From Abditibacteriota bacterium (GTDB taxonomy: Bacteria; Armatimonadota; UBA5829), in NCBI GenBank assembly GCA_017445025.1, contig JAFSVJ010000106.1:1-64000 (forward strand): a stretch of DNA of 64,000 bases, in the 5' to 3' direction. Below, one piece after another: positions 51,909-59,531 of this stretch. Positions within the stretch are counted from its first letter, which is position 1. Every line of letters begins with the position of its first letter. The position numbers were made by a program, and so were the translations under genes. Below the pieces are notes generated by a model. It made no database searches. It had not been told where the DNA came from and worked only from the letters and a program-made list of their open reading frames with translations.

Positions 51909-52604
51909 CTTGCAAGCCTCTCCCCCTCTATTTCGTAAGTGTCTTCCCGAATCCAGATGAAGAATCTCTCCTGTGATATGTTTTGAATTAATCAAAAAAA
52001 GGACTGTATTACTTATATCTTCAAATGTCACTTTTTCTTTTATGGGAAGATTTATGGGATTTGTGGCATCGTCGCTTTCGTTTAGGCCCAAAGCAATTCC
52101 GTTTACTCTTAATGGAGCAAAGTTAAGGGCACATTCTTTTGTTATTCGGAAAAGAAGCTCTTGAGATAGTGAATAAGTAAAATGTTCTCTGTCATGAGAA
52201 AGACCTTTACTGTCAAGAAAGTTTATTACTAATTTGCTAAATGGTTTTTTTGCAAAAGCTTTTATTAACAATAGGGGACTTAATGTATTTATGTTAATGT
52301 CTTCAATATAATCTTTTTTGTTAAAATTATTTATATTATTGATTTTGTATAGTGAGTGGCAAATAATAATTCCTTCGCAAGGTAATAAACTATTACATTT
52401 ATCTATAAAAATATCTGTATCTGAACTTAAATCAAAAGATATTGTCAGAGCAGTATTATTATTATGTTTTAAAAGTTCATCTTTTAGTTCTTGAGCATAA
52501 CCACTATTCTTGTTATAATGTAATATTAAGTTGTGATCTTTTGCCAAACTTTTAGCAAGGTTAGAACCAATCTTTCCCGTGGCTCCGGTTATAATTATAT
52601 TCAT
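51903..52604 (-). CDS. SDR-family protein, possible pteridine reductase, with altered catalytic Lys
   Basis: A 233-residue short-chain dehydrogenase fold with IIITGATGKIGSNLAKSLA and VNGIALGLNESDDATNP. The last strand is GEILHLDSGRHL. The YxxxK motif appears as YSLSQ, so the catalytic Lys is Gln (codon CAA). Its position one gene away from folE suggests a FolM-like dihydrofolate or dihydromonapterin reductase relative, but the Lys change argues for weak or different activity. The C-terminus (RNRGGEACKL) abuts the repeat. It overlaps mreD by four bases. Confidence 0.75.
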   Translation of the reverse strand: MNIIITGATGKIGSNLAKSLAKDHNLILHYNKNSGYAQELKDELLKHNNNTALTISFDLSSDTDIFIDKCNSLLPCEGIIICHSLYKINNINNFNKKDYIEDININTLSPLLLIKAFAKKPFSKLVINFLDSKGLSHDREHFTYSLSQELLFRITKECALNFAPLRVNGIALGLNESDDATNPINLPIKEKVTFEDISNTVLFLINSKHITGEILHLDSGRHLRNRGGEACKL

Positions 52605-53080
52605 AATGTTATAGGTTTTTTGTTTAAATTAAATATTTCACAGAAAACAAATATTAAAAGGGCAATTATCAAGTTATATATTATTTGCATAACTATGTGG
52701 AACAGATTGTATGTAAAATTAATGTTTTTTGAAAAAGTCGTAATCCACATTGAAAGCTCATATATAATTGATGCTATAAGGACATTACCAATATAAAACA
52801 AAAGGTCGTTTTGTATATATTTTTTAGTAATTTTGGCAACCGGAATTATGAGAAGATAGGAAATTAAGGGAGCGTAGGTTGAAATCACAGAAGACTCAAT
52901 AAATCCTCCTATAAATGCACAAATGTGCCCTAACTTTAATTCTTCTCTTTCAAAAATCCTAACTAATATACATAGGAAAATATTGGGTATTATGCCATAT
53001 ATTTTTAGGTTTTTAAACCACAATAATTCTATTATAAAGCAAATAATAATTAAAATCAAGTATTTACAAATCTTCTTCAT
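52601..53080 (-). CDS. mreD: Rod shape-determining protein MreD
   Basis: A 159-residue polytopic membrane protein with five to six hydrophobic segments and the MreD-like ILVRIFEREELKLGHICAFIGGF loop, overlapping mreC by 17 bp. MreD joins MreC and RodA-PBP2 in lateral wall synthesis. Sequence conservation is weak, so the call depends mostly on mreB-mreC context. Confidence 0.85.
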   Translation of the reverse strand: MKKICKYLILIIICFIIELLWFKNLKIYGIIPNIFLCILVRIFEREELKLGHICAFIGGFIESSVISTYAPLISYLLIIPVAKITKKYIQNDLLFYIGNVLIASIIYELSMWITTFSKNINFTYNLFHIVMQIIYNLIIALLIFVFCEIFNLNKKPITL

Positions 53081-54002
53081 TTGTCAATGCCTCAATTTCT
53101 TTTGCTTTTCTTTCTGTTTTTTTAATGGTAGTATTTTTTGTGTCATCTTTATTAGATGACATGGAGCTGGAACTTATTTCCTTATCAATAGGTATTTTCT
53201 CGTTTGATATAATCACAAAAACATTGTCAGATTTATTAAAATCAGAAAAAGGTTTTATGGAAGCAACTGTAGAGTTGGTGAGTTTATCCTCTTTGACTTC
53301 GGTTATTTCTCCAATAGGAATCCCTGAAGGAATAAGAGAACCGTCACCGTAAGTATTAACAACATCCCCGATTTTAATGTCTACTCCCAATTTAAGATAA
53401 GTGAATATGAGATTATCTGATCCATCACCTATTACAAGACCTTTTACTCCGCTTCGCGGAGTTCTGCCACCGATGGCTGTGTTTTCCCCTGTCACCGATT
53501 CAATTGTAGATGTGTGTTGTGACACCTCTGAGACTTGACCTATAAAACCATCTTCTCCCACTACTCCAAGACCCGGTTTAATATTATCCTTAGAACCTAA
53601 GTCTATGGTAGCAATTTTATACCAATGAGTAGGGGAGTATGATAATATTCTGGCACCTTTGTGATTAAACTTTAATTTTTCTTTAAAGTTTAAAAGCTTT
53701 TCTATTTCTTCTTCTTTGTAAGCAATACCTTTTAAGGCTTCATTTTCTGCTTTCAAACGAATGTTTTCTTCTTTTAATCTCCTGTTTTCATTTACAATGC
53801 TTTTTTTGTTGCCGAAATAACTTAAAAAGCTTGTGGCTCCGGAATTAATATAAGAGCCCACAGAAATAAAAGGTTTGGTGATATATGAAGATACCTTAGC
53901 TCCTAAGGGCATTTTACCGGCTTTTACGGCTTTGGATATATTAAAAGCACTTATAAATAGAACAATGATTAATATTATTAAAAAGCAACTTGTCTTTTTC
54001 AC
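53064..54002 (-). CDS. mreC: Rod shape-determining protein MreC
   Basis: A bitopic protein with one N-terminal membrane segment (SCFLIILIIVLFISAFNIS). A coiled coil follows at about residues 67-108 (ENRRLKEENIRLKAENEALK), then a periplasmic/extracellular beta domain (GVVGEDGFIGQVSEV, SGVKGLVIGDGS). The charged Lys/Glu tail (about 285-312) is low-complexity. MreC organises the elongasome. It lies two bases after mreB. Confidence 0.93.
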   Translation of the reverse strand: MKKTSCFLIILIIVLFISAFNISKAVKAGKMPLGAKVSSYITKPFISVGSYINSGATSFLSYFGNKKSIVNENRRLKEENIRLKAENEALKGIAYKEEEIEKLLNFKEKLKFNHKGARILSYSPTHWYKIATIDLGSKDNIKPGLGVVGEDGFIGQVSEVSQHTSTIESVTGENTAIGGRTPRSGVKGLVIGDGSDNLIFTYLKLGVDIKIGDVVNTYGDGSLIPSGIPIGEITEVKEDKLTNSTVASIKPFSDFNKSDNVFVIISNEKIPIDKEISSSSMSSNKDDTKNTTIKKTERKAKEIEALTNEEDL

Positions 54003-54004
54003 TT

Positions 54005-55072
54005 TTATGCCTTTAAATCGTGGTCGTAAGATGACATCATTAATATTTTTCGAAGTGCGGGAGATTTTTCCATTTCAATCAGAGCGTGTGCGGTTCCTTT
54101 TACAACACAATCCATAGGATCTGTTGCAATATTTACTCTTATATTCAATTCTTTGGCAATTAATTCGTCAAGCCCTCTGATTAAAGCGCCACCTCCGGCA
54201 AGGAAAATACCATTATCCATAATGTCGGAACCCAGTTCCGGAGGTGTTCCTTCAAGTGTCAGTTTGATTGTATCTACAATTTCTTTAACACATGGAGCCA
54301 TGGCTTCTCTTATATCTTCACTTCGCACAACTAAGGCTTTTGGAAGACCGGATAGCAAATCTCTTCCTCTTGCTTCATAAGACATTTCGTTTCTGCCTAA
54401 GGGGAAAGCGGAACCTATTTCTATTTTTATTTCTTCGGCTGTTTTTGTTCCTATGAGGAGAGAAAAGTTTTTCTTCATATAGGATATGATAGCTTCGTCA
54501 ATTTTGTCTCCCGCAGTTCTCAAAGATCTGCTGGTGACGATACCACCTAAGGATAAAACAGCAACTTCACAAGTTCCTCCTCCAATATCTACAATAAGAG
54601 AGCCGATAGGTTCGTCCACGGGAAGTCCCGCGCCAAGAGCTGCGGCATGGGGTTCTTCTAAGGTAAAAGCTTCGGAAGCTCCTGCTTTAATGGCAGCTTC
54701 GCGAACAGCTCTTTCTTCCACTTCTGTCACACCGGACGGAATACCGATACATACAGGAGGGTATATTCCGCTTATTCTTTGAACTTTGTCAATGAAATAT
54801 TTAAGCATGGCAAGAGTTTGGTCAAAGTCAGCAATAACCCCGGAACGTAATGGTCTGTTTGCTATGATTGAGCTTGGAGTTCTTCCAAGCATTTGCTTTG
54901 CTTCTTCTCCTACCGCAAGAACCGTGTTTGTATCAGCGTCTAAGGCAATAACCGAGGGTTCATTTAAAAGAATACCTCTTCCTCGAACGTGAACAAGAGT
55001 GTTGGCGGTTCCAAGATCTATACCAATACCTTTTGAAAATTTACCGAAAAATTTAGTTAAAAAAGTTGTCAT
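54005..55072 (-). CDS. mreB: Rod shape-determining protein MreB
   Basis: MreB is the actin homologue that directs lateral wall synthesis. GIGIDLGTANTLVHVRGRGI, the phosphate loop LIVDIGGGTCEVAVLSLGG and the adenosine motif IFLAGGGALIRGLDELIA are present. The length of 355 is normal. It starts the mreBCD group but may be read from upstream, since the zinc-ribbon gene ends only 10 bp before. Confidence 0.98.
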   Translation of the reverse strand: MTTFLTKFFGKFSKGIGIDLGTANTLVHVRGRGILLNEPSVIALDADTNTVLAVGEEAKQMLGRTPSSIIANRPLRSGVIADFDQTLAMLKYFIDKVQRISGIYPPVCIGIPSGVTEVEERAVREAAIKAGASEAFTLEEPHAAALGAGLPVDEPIGSLIVDIGGGTCEVAVLSLGGIVTSRSLRTAGDKIDEAIISYMKKNFSLLIGTKTAEEIKIEIGSAFPLGRNEMSYEARGRDLLSGLPKALVVRSEDIREAMAPCVKEIVDTIKLTLEGTPPELGSDIMDNGIFLAGGGALIRGLDELIAKELNIRVNIATDPMDCVVKGTAHALIEMEKSPALRKILMMSSYDHDLKA

Positions 55073-55082
55073 TTTACCTATA

Positions 55083-55781
55083 TTAATTCTTGGTTATTTT
55101 TAACGCATAGAGTAGTCTGTCAAAACCAAAGAACAGAATAATGGTTATTATAAAACAAATTTCTCCCGGTTTTAATATATAAGAACAGTTAATGGGAGTA
55201 AATTGGTTAAATATTGCTAAGAACACAAATCCTATAAACCAAGGAATGGCGAAAGAACAATATGTGACTATTGAGTAAATTCTCTTTCTGATAAGGGATA
55301 TAATAGCCAAAATAATAGCTATAAATGGTAGATATACCCATATTATTTGTAATATAACCCAAAAGTTTTTTTGTTGGAAATATGTATTTGTATAAGATCC
55401 ATATCCAAGAAGATTAAAGGATTTTCCTAACATAGGATTTGCATACCAAGGTAGAAAAAGAGATATAAGCCAAAATGCAACCAAAACAAATCCCAATATA
55501 ATATAAATGGGCTTTTGCATAAATATACTTTTTTCTTCTACGTTAACAGCTTCTTGGGCTATGTGTTGTTTACCTTGACCTGGAGCTAAGGAGGAAAGTC
55601 TGTTAAATCCAAAGTCACAGTGATAACATACTTCTGAACCTTGTTTGTTGGTAGTTCCGCAAGCGGGACAGTGAAAATCTTTGTTTGTGGGGATTTGATA
55701 TACTTTCATTCCGCATCCCACACATAGAGTATTGTGTTTGTCGTTTTGTCGTCCGCAATTGGGGCAATAAATTTTATTCAT
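55083..55781 (-). CDS. Double zinc-ribbon membrane protein
   Basis: Two zinc-ribbon units (CPNCGRQNDKHNTLCVGCG and CPACGTTNKQGSEVCYHCDF) occupy residues 6-57. A polar linker follows, then four hydrophobic segments at about 92-228. This is a common but functionally unknown layout in bacteria with cytosolic zinc ribbons and a membrane anchor. It sits between yjbQ and mreB on the same strand. Confidence 0.8.
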   Translation of the reverse strand: MNKIYCPNCGRQNDKHNTLCVGCGMKVYQIPTNKDFHCPACGTTNKQGSEVCYHCDFGFNRLSSLAPGQGKQHIAQEAVNVEEKSIFMQKPIYIILGFVLVAFWLISLFLPWYANPMLGKSFNLLGYGSYTNTYFQQKNFWVILQIIWVYLPFIAIILAIISLIRKRIYSIVTYCSFAIPWFIGFVFLAIFNQFTPINCSYILKPGEICFIITIILFFGFDRLLYALKITKN

Positions 55782-55801
55782 AACATTCTCCTAAAAGTGA
55801 A

Positions 55802-56212
55802 TTATTCACCTATAATTTTAAATATAACTCTTTTGTTTCTTTGTCCGTCAAATTCTGCATAAAAAACAGTTTGCCAAGGTCCGAAGTCCAATTGTCCTTT
55901 TGTAATAGGTAATATAACTTGATGATGCATTAATAAATTCTTGAGATGAGCGTGACCGTTTACTTCTCCTGTGTTATGGTGTCTGTAATCTTTGTTTGTG
56001 GGAGCCAACTCTTCCAAAAACTCCATGGCATCGTTTAAAATTCCGTATTCATTATCGTTGACCCATATACCTGCTGTGATATGCATTGCGGAAACCAGCA
56101 TAAATCCTTCCCTTATTCCGCTTTCGTCAACAATTTCTTGACAAGTTCTTGTAATATTTACAAATTGTTTTTTTTCTTTTGTGCAAAAAGTTAAGTATTT
56201 GGTGTATGTCAT
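55802..56212 (-). CDS. yjbQ: YjbQ/UPF0047 family protein
   Basis: A 136-residue YjbQ-type protein with [15 protein letters not shown] (metal/phosphate His and Asn), [20 protein letters not shown] and the C-terminal [15 protein letters not shown]. Homologues form trimers and show weak thiamine phosphate synthase activity. Its physiological role is unclear. It is likely first in the transcript that reads into the zinc-ribbon and mre genes. Confidence 0.92.
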   Translation of the reverse strand: MTYTKYLTFCTKEKKQFVNITRTCQEIVDESGIREGFMLVSAMHITAGIWVNDNEYGILNDAMEFLEELAPTNKDYRHHNTGEVNGHAHLKNLLMHHQVILPITKGQLDFGPWQTVFYAEFDGQRNKRVIFKIIGE

Positions 56213-56242
56213 TTTTTTAATCCTTACATAATATCCATTTAT

Positions 56243-56248
56243 ATTATA
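56243..56248 (-). promoter_or_regulatory. Extended -10 element for yjbQ
   Basis: TATAAT preceded by TTTGG on the minus strand (TTTGGTATAATATAA), 31 bp before the yjbQ ATG. No convincing -35 hexamer is seen. Confidence 0.5.
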
Positions 56249-56306
56249 CCAAATTTTCAGTTTTTTTTCTACATTTAAGTTTTTTTAATGAAATAGTTTA
56301 TATATC

Positions 56307-56335
56307 TTGACAAAACAGTCAAAATGTGATATAAT
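56307..56335 (+). promoter_or_regulatory. Promoter for tRNA-Ser
   Basis: TTGACA (56307-56312), a 17-bp spacer and TATAAT (56330-56335) with TGA before it, a consensus promoter ending 36 bp before the tRNA. Confidence 0.85.
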
Positions 56336-56371
56336 ATATATTGGTATGTTGTAAAGAGTTATTGATTTTGT

Positions 56372-56463
56372 GGAGAGGTGCCGGAGTCTGGTTTATCGGA
56401 GCAGTCTTGAAAACTGTCGTGGCTTTCTAACCACCGCGGGTTCGAATCCCGCTCTCTCCTCCA
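56372..56463 (+). tRNA. tRNA-Ser (anticodon TGA)
   Basis: GGAGAGG pairs with TCTCTCC in the acceptor stem (one G-T pair). The anticodon stem GCAGT/ACTGT encloses CTTGAAA with TGA as anticodon. A long variable arm (GTGG/CCAC) is typical of tRNA-Ser. The T arm GCGGG-TTCGAAT-CCCGC is perfect and CCA is encoded. The discriminator is T rather than the usual G. Confidence 0.95.
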
Positions 56464-56491
56464 AGGGTTTCTGGTGAAACCCTTATTTTTT
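56463..56491 (+). terminator. Terminator after tRNA-Ser
   Basis: AAGGGTTTC and GAAACCCTT form a 9-bp stem with a TGGT loop followed by ATTTTTTT. The first stem base is the last base of CCA. Confidence 0.85.
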
Positions 56492-56549
56492 TACAAACTA
56501 AGAGTTTTTTAGTCAGAAAATCAAAATGCTTGAAGAAAATTGAATTATC

Positions 56550-57119
56550 ATGGAAAAAGAACTTTCTGAAATGACACTTCAAGAGTTATGGGAAATGTTT
56601 CCTATTTTTCTTGTTTCTCATAACGATAGGTGGAAGGAATATTATAATGAGTTAGAAAACTATCTTCAAAAAGTATTAGAAAAATATATATCAAAGAGAA
56701 TCAGTCATATTGGTAGCACCGCAATTAAAGGTATATGGTCGAAAAATATAGTGGATGTTCTTGTTGAAATTCCTAAATATGTTGATATTGAAGAAGTGGC
56801 TCATGTAATTGAACAAGCGGGATTTATAAAAATGTCAGCTGATAGTAAAAGAGTTTCATTTAATAAAGGTTATACAAAGAAAGGATTTGAGGATAAGGTT
56901 TATCATATTCATTTAAGATACTTTGGTGATAATGATGAGTTGTATTTTAGAGATTATCTAAATGATTTTCCGGAGATAGCAAAGGAATATGAGGCTTTAA
57001 AACTAAAACTATGGAAAAAGTATGAGTATAACAGAGATGCTTATACGGAAGCAAAGGGAGATTTTGTTAAAAGTCGAACTCTTGAAGCTCGCAAGTTATA
57101 TGGTGACAGATATTCATAA
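56550..57119 (+). CDS. GrpB/UPF0157 nucleotidyltransferase-like protein
   Basis: A 189-residue GrpB-family protein with the fold signature ISHIGSTAIKGIWSKNIVDVLVEI (about 53-76) and VYHIHLRYFGDNDELYFRDYL. FVKSRTLEARKLYG closes the family match. In most relatives the motif reads GSTAIPGLxAKPIID, so Pro to Lys and Asp-to-Val-Asp changes are seen. No ribosome site is obvious. Function in bacteria is not established (dephospho-CoA kinase fusions occur elsewhere). It overlaps the next small gene. Confidence 0.85.
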   Translation: MEKELSEMTLQELWEMFPIFLVSHNDRWKEYYNELENYLQKVLEKYISKRISHIGSTAIKGIWSKNIVDVLVEIPKYVDIEEVAHVIEQAGFIKMSADSKRVSFNKGYTKKGFEDKVYHIHLRYFGDNDELYFRDYLNDFPEIAKEYEALKLKLWKKYEYNRDAYTEAKGDFVKSRTLEARKLYGDRYS

Positions 57120-57402
57120 AGAAACATTAGTTATTAAAAACAAGTCTTTAATTATGGAAGAAAGTTGTGAATTATTAAATAATATAGATAAAATACATAC
57201 TACTTTGCTTGGGTATGAAAGAATTAAGAAGAATTTGGGTTTGAAAAAAACAGATCCGGTCAGATGTTGTATTGATATTATTAAAGATAATAATTTAAAC
57301 ATTTATAGAAAGGGTAAAAATTGGTATTGTAAAAATAGAAAAACAGTTATAACCATAAACGCAAGCAGCTATACAATTATTACCGCCCATTCCGTAAAAT
57401 AA
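57100..57402 (+). CDS. DUF3781 family protein
   Basis: The core from about residue 20 (LLNNIDKIHTTLLGYERIKK, then IYRKGKNWYCKNRKTVITIN and SYTIITAH) is that of DUF3781, a small protein of about 85 residues and unknown function. ATG 57154 (MEESCEL) gives the canonical length. ATG 57100 overlaps the GrpB-like gene and would allow coupling; neither has a strong ribosome site. Similar small proteins often sit beside GrpB-like or GNAT genes in accessory regions. Confidence 0.8.
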   Translation: MVTDIHKETLVIKNKSLIMEESCELLNNIDKIHTTLLGYERIKKNLGLKKTDPVRCCIDIIKDNNLNIYRKGKNWYCKNRKTVITINASSYTIITAHSVK

Positions 57403-57463
57403 AAAACCGAGTGTTTTTGTATCATAAAATTGTTATATAATTAGAAATAAAAGTGTGAAAGAT

Positions 57464-58603
57464 ATGAAAAAGATTATTACAGTTTTTCTTGTTTTGTTTA
57501 TGTTGGGAGCGGTTTATGCCGATAAAGCTCCTAAGTATGGCGATCAAGAGGTTGCCGTAGGCAGACAAAATGTGGAAGAAATTGCAAAAAATTATAAATT
57601 TTCCGAAGACCCTGTTTTAATTGAAAGAGTAAACAGAATTGGTAGTGAATTGGCTAAAGTAGCAAATGAAAATAAATTTCCTGCTACATACGGGTCTGAT
57701 GTCTTGACTCCGTTTAATTATGAATTTAGAGTTATAGATGCCGATGATGTTAATGCTTTTTCTGTTATGGGTGGTTATATTTATGTGTATAAAGGGATGA
57801 TTGATTTTTGTGAAAGCGATGATGAACTTGCGGGAGTTATGGCTCACGAAGTAATTCACGCCGCTCATCACCATTTGGTTCATTTGATTGACGAGCAGAC
57901 AAAATTTAATACTCAAGCCCTTGTTGCTATAATGGTTGGAATACTTGCTTCTAAGGGTAGAGCTGATACTGTTGCAAGTGTTGCCACCATGTCAAATCTA
58001 TATCAAATAGCTATGTTAAACGGTTATTCCCAAGATGCAGAAAGAGATGCTGATAACGGAGCATTTTTGTTGATACAAAAAACAAAATATAATCCGGTAG
58101 GACTTCTTACACCTTTAGAAAGGCTTGCTCAATCTTCCGAACTTGTGGATTTGGGCATATATCGTTCTCACCCTGTAAACAGAGAAAGAGTTTTAAGAAT
58201 GAGAAAAAGGTTAAAAGATGCTAATATTCCTATTGACAGAGGAGCTGTTTCCGGTAGGATTAAATATGAAATTAAGGATGAGACAAAAGCCGAGATTAAA
58301 GTCAAATCTTTATATTTAGATAATAAATTAATTTTATCTATTCCTATAGGTGATAATGAACAGAGTGCAATTGACAGATTAAATAATATTTATAGTGTCA
58401 TAAATAAAGCAATCAGTTCTAATGTAGAGGTATTTGATATAAAATGTGATAACGAAGCTGTTATAATAAAAGGTCAAAGAGTTTTTACTCCTATAGAAGA
58501 GGAAGCTTCTGTCACAGGCTTATCTGTTAAAGATTGTGTTAAAAATTGTTATAATATACTTAGAACATTTTTATTGAAACGAGATTCCAGTATAATAGTT
58601 TAA
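57464..58603 (+). CDS. Secreted M48 family zinc metalloprotease
   Basis: A signal peptide (IITVFLVLFMLGAVYAD) leads to an M48 domain with NAFSVMGGYIYVYKGMI, zinc motif HEVIHAAHHH and the third ligand in AERDADNGA. SHPVNRERVLRMRKRL ends the domain. An unassigned 120-residue C-terminal part of beta-alpha character follows. Relatives such as BepA or LoiP work in envelope quality control. ATG 57464 is preferred over the GTG at 57455; both have weak sites. A TATAAT at 57436 may be its -10. Confidence 0.9.
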   Translation: MKKIITVFLVLFMLGAVYADKAPKYGDQEVAVGRQNVEEIAKNYKFSEDPVLIERVNRIGSELAKVANENKFPATYGSDVLTPFNYEFRVIDADDVNAFSVMGGYIYVYKGMIDFCESDDELAGVMAHEVIHAAHHHLVHLIDEQTKFNTQALVAIMVGILASKGRADTVASVATMSNLYQIAMLNGYSQDAERDADNGAFLLIQKTKYNPVGLLTPLERLAQSSELVDLGIYRSHPVNRERVLRMRKRLKDANIPIDRGAVSGRIKYEIKDETKAEIKVKSLYLDNKLILSIPIGDNEQSAIDRLNNIYSVINKAISSNVEVFDIKCDNEAVIIKGQRVFTPIEEEASVTGLSVKDCVKNCYNILRTFLLKRDSSIIV

Positions 58604-58616
58604 TGTTAAAATAAAT

Positions 58617-58657
58617 CAAAAGCACTTCATTTATTTATAAAAAATGAAGTGCTTTTT
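58617..58657. terminator. Terminator between M48 protease and the truncated modular gene
   Basis: AAAAGCACTTCATTT and AAATGAAGTGCTTTT form a 15-bp stem around an A/T-rich loop, with T-tracts on both strands. The flanking genes converge. Confidence 0.9.
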
Positions 58658-58691
58658 TTATTGATGTGTTTTCTGATTTTTGTAGAGTCAC

Positions 58692-59279
58692 TTAAGCATT
58701 TAAAGGGACTTTTCTTACTGGCCTGTGGCTTAGAGCATTCTTAGAAATCATACTGGAGTCTATAGAACCATCCCATGTTATGGTTTGAGTAGACCTTGTA
58801 AGGTTTGTCAGTGTTATGGTTTTTACCGGCGACCATTGAGATTGCCCGTTATAGTTTGTTGTTCCGGAGTTTTCTGCACCTGTATGATAAATAATGACAG
58901 TTATGTTGTAAGGATCATTTGTATCATTATCATTAACTGTTATGGTTGAAGTATAATCACCGCAAGAGATGTCATTTGGTAATTGTGCGTAATAGTATAT
59001 TGAAAAGCTGTTGCCGGATTGGCTTGAAGATTGCATTATATTTGTGAGGTCTGAAAAACCTAAATTCCAATTTGAAGAGTTTGAATTGTATGAAAAGCTG
59101 TCATTTACAATATATTGATAGTTGTTTGAGTCATATCTTTTGTCTTGATCTAAGGCATAACCCATAAAAGACACATAATTGCCTTTGGCTGCAAATCCGG
59201 GATATGAGCCACTTAAAGAAATGTCATTATAAGTGGACCAATGGTCTGCGTATAAATAACTGCTGAGTATCAACAGCAT
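58692..59279 (-). CDS. Truncated modular secreted protein (N-terminal half only)
   Basis: The hydrophobic start LLILSSYLYAD is the end of a signal peptide. The body shares DHWS, NNYQYIVNDSF and W.LG with the 33787 gene and DNDTNDPYNITVIIYHTG through TITWDGS with the 24 and 3229 genes. The match stops at KNALSH, then twelve unrelated residues (RPVRKVPLNA) end at 58692. A basic N-region is missing in frame: it reads RKRTKK in another frame just upstream (from a TTG near 59319), so the signal peptide appears frameshifted too. A strong promoter precedes it. Confidence 0.7.
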   Translation of the reverse strand: MLLILSSYLYADHWSTYNDISLSGSYPGFAAKGNYVSFMGYALDQDKRYDSNNYQYIVNDSFSYNSNSSNWNLGFSDLTNIMQSSSQSGNSFSIYYYAQLPNDISCGDYTSTITVNDNDTNDPYNITVIIYHTGAENSGTTNYNGQSQWSPVKTITLTNLTRSTQTITWDGSIDSSMISKNALSHRPVRKVPLNA

Positions 59280-59364
59280 TAAAACTATATATGCTTATTT
59301 TCTTTGTTCGTTTTCTCAATGAAAATTTGACCGAAAAAATATCTTAAGATACTCTTTCAATTAT

Positions 59365-59394
59365 ATTATACCATAAATAACAATTTTTGTCAAG
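59365..59394 (-). promoter_or_regulatory. Promoter for the truncated modular gene
   Basis: TTGACA (59389-59394), an 18-bp spacer and TATAAT (59365-59370) in ATGGTATAATATAATTGA on the minus strand, the same string as in the promoter at 35244. Nothing else is recognised in 59280-59531. Confidence 0.8.
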
Positions 59395-59531
59395 AGTTAA
59401 TATCTACTTTTTTAAATTATATCCCAATACTCAAATTTCAAAAAGTCTGACGGAATTTCGGAACTTGAGATTATCGGAATAGTTTTTGATAGGAATAGGG
59501 TGAATAAATTGTTATATGGAATTAGGTTAAT

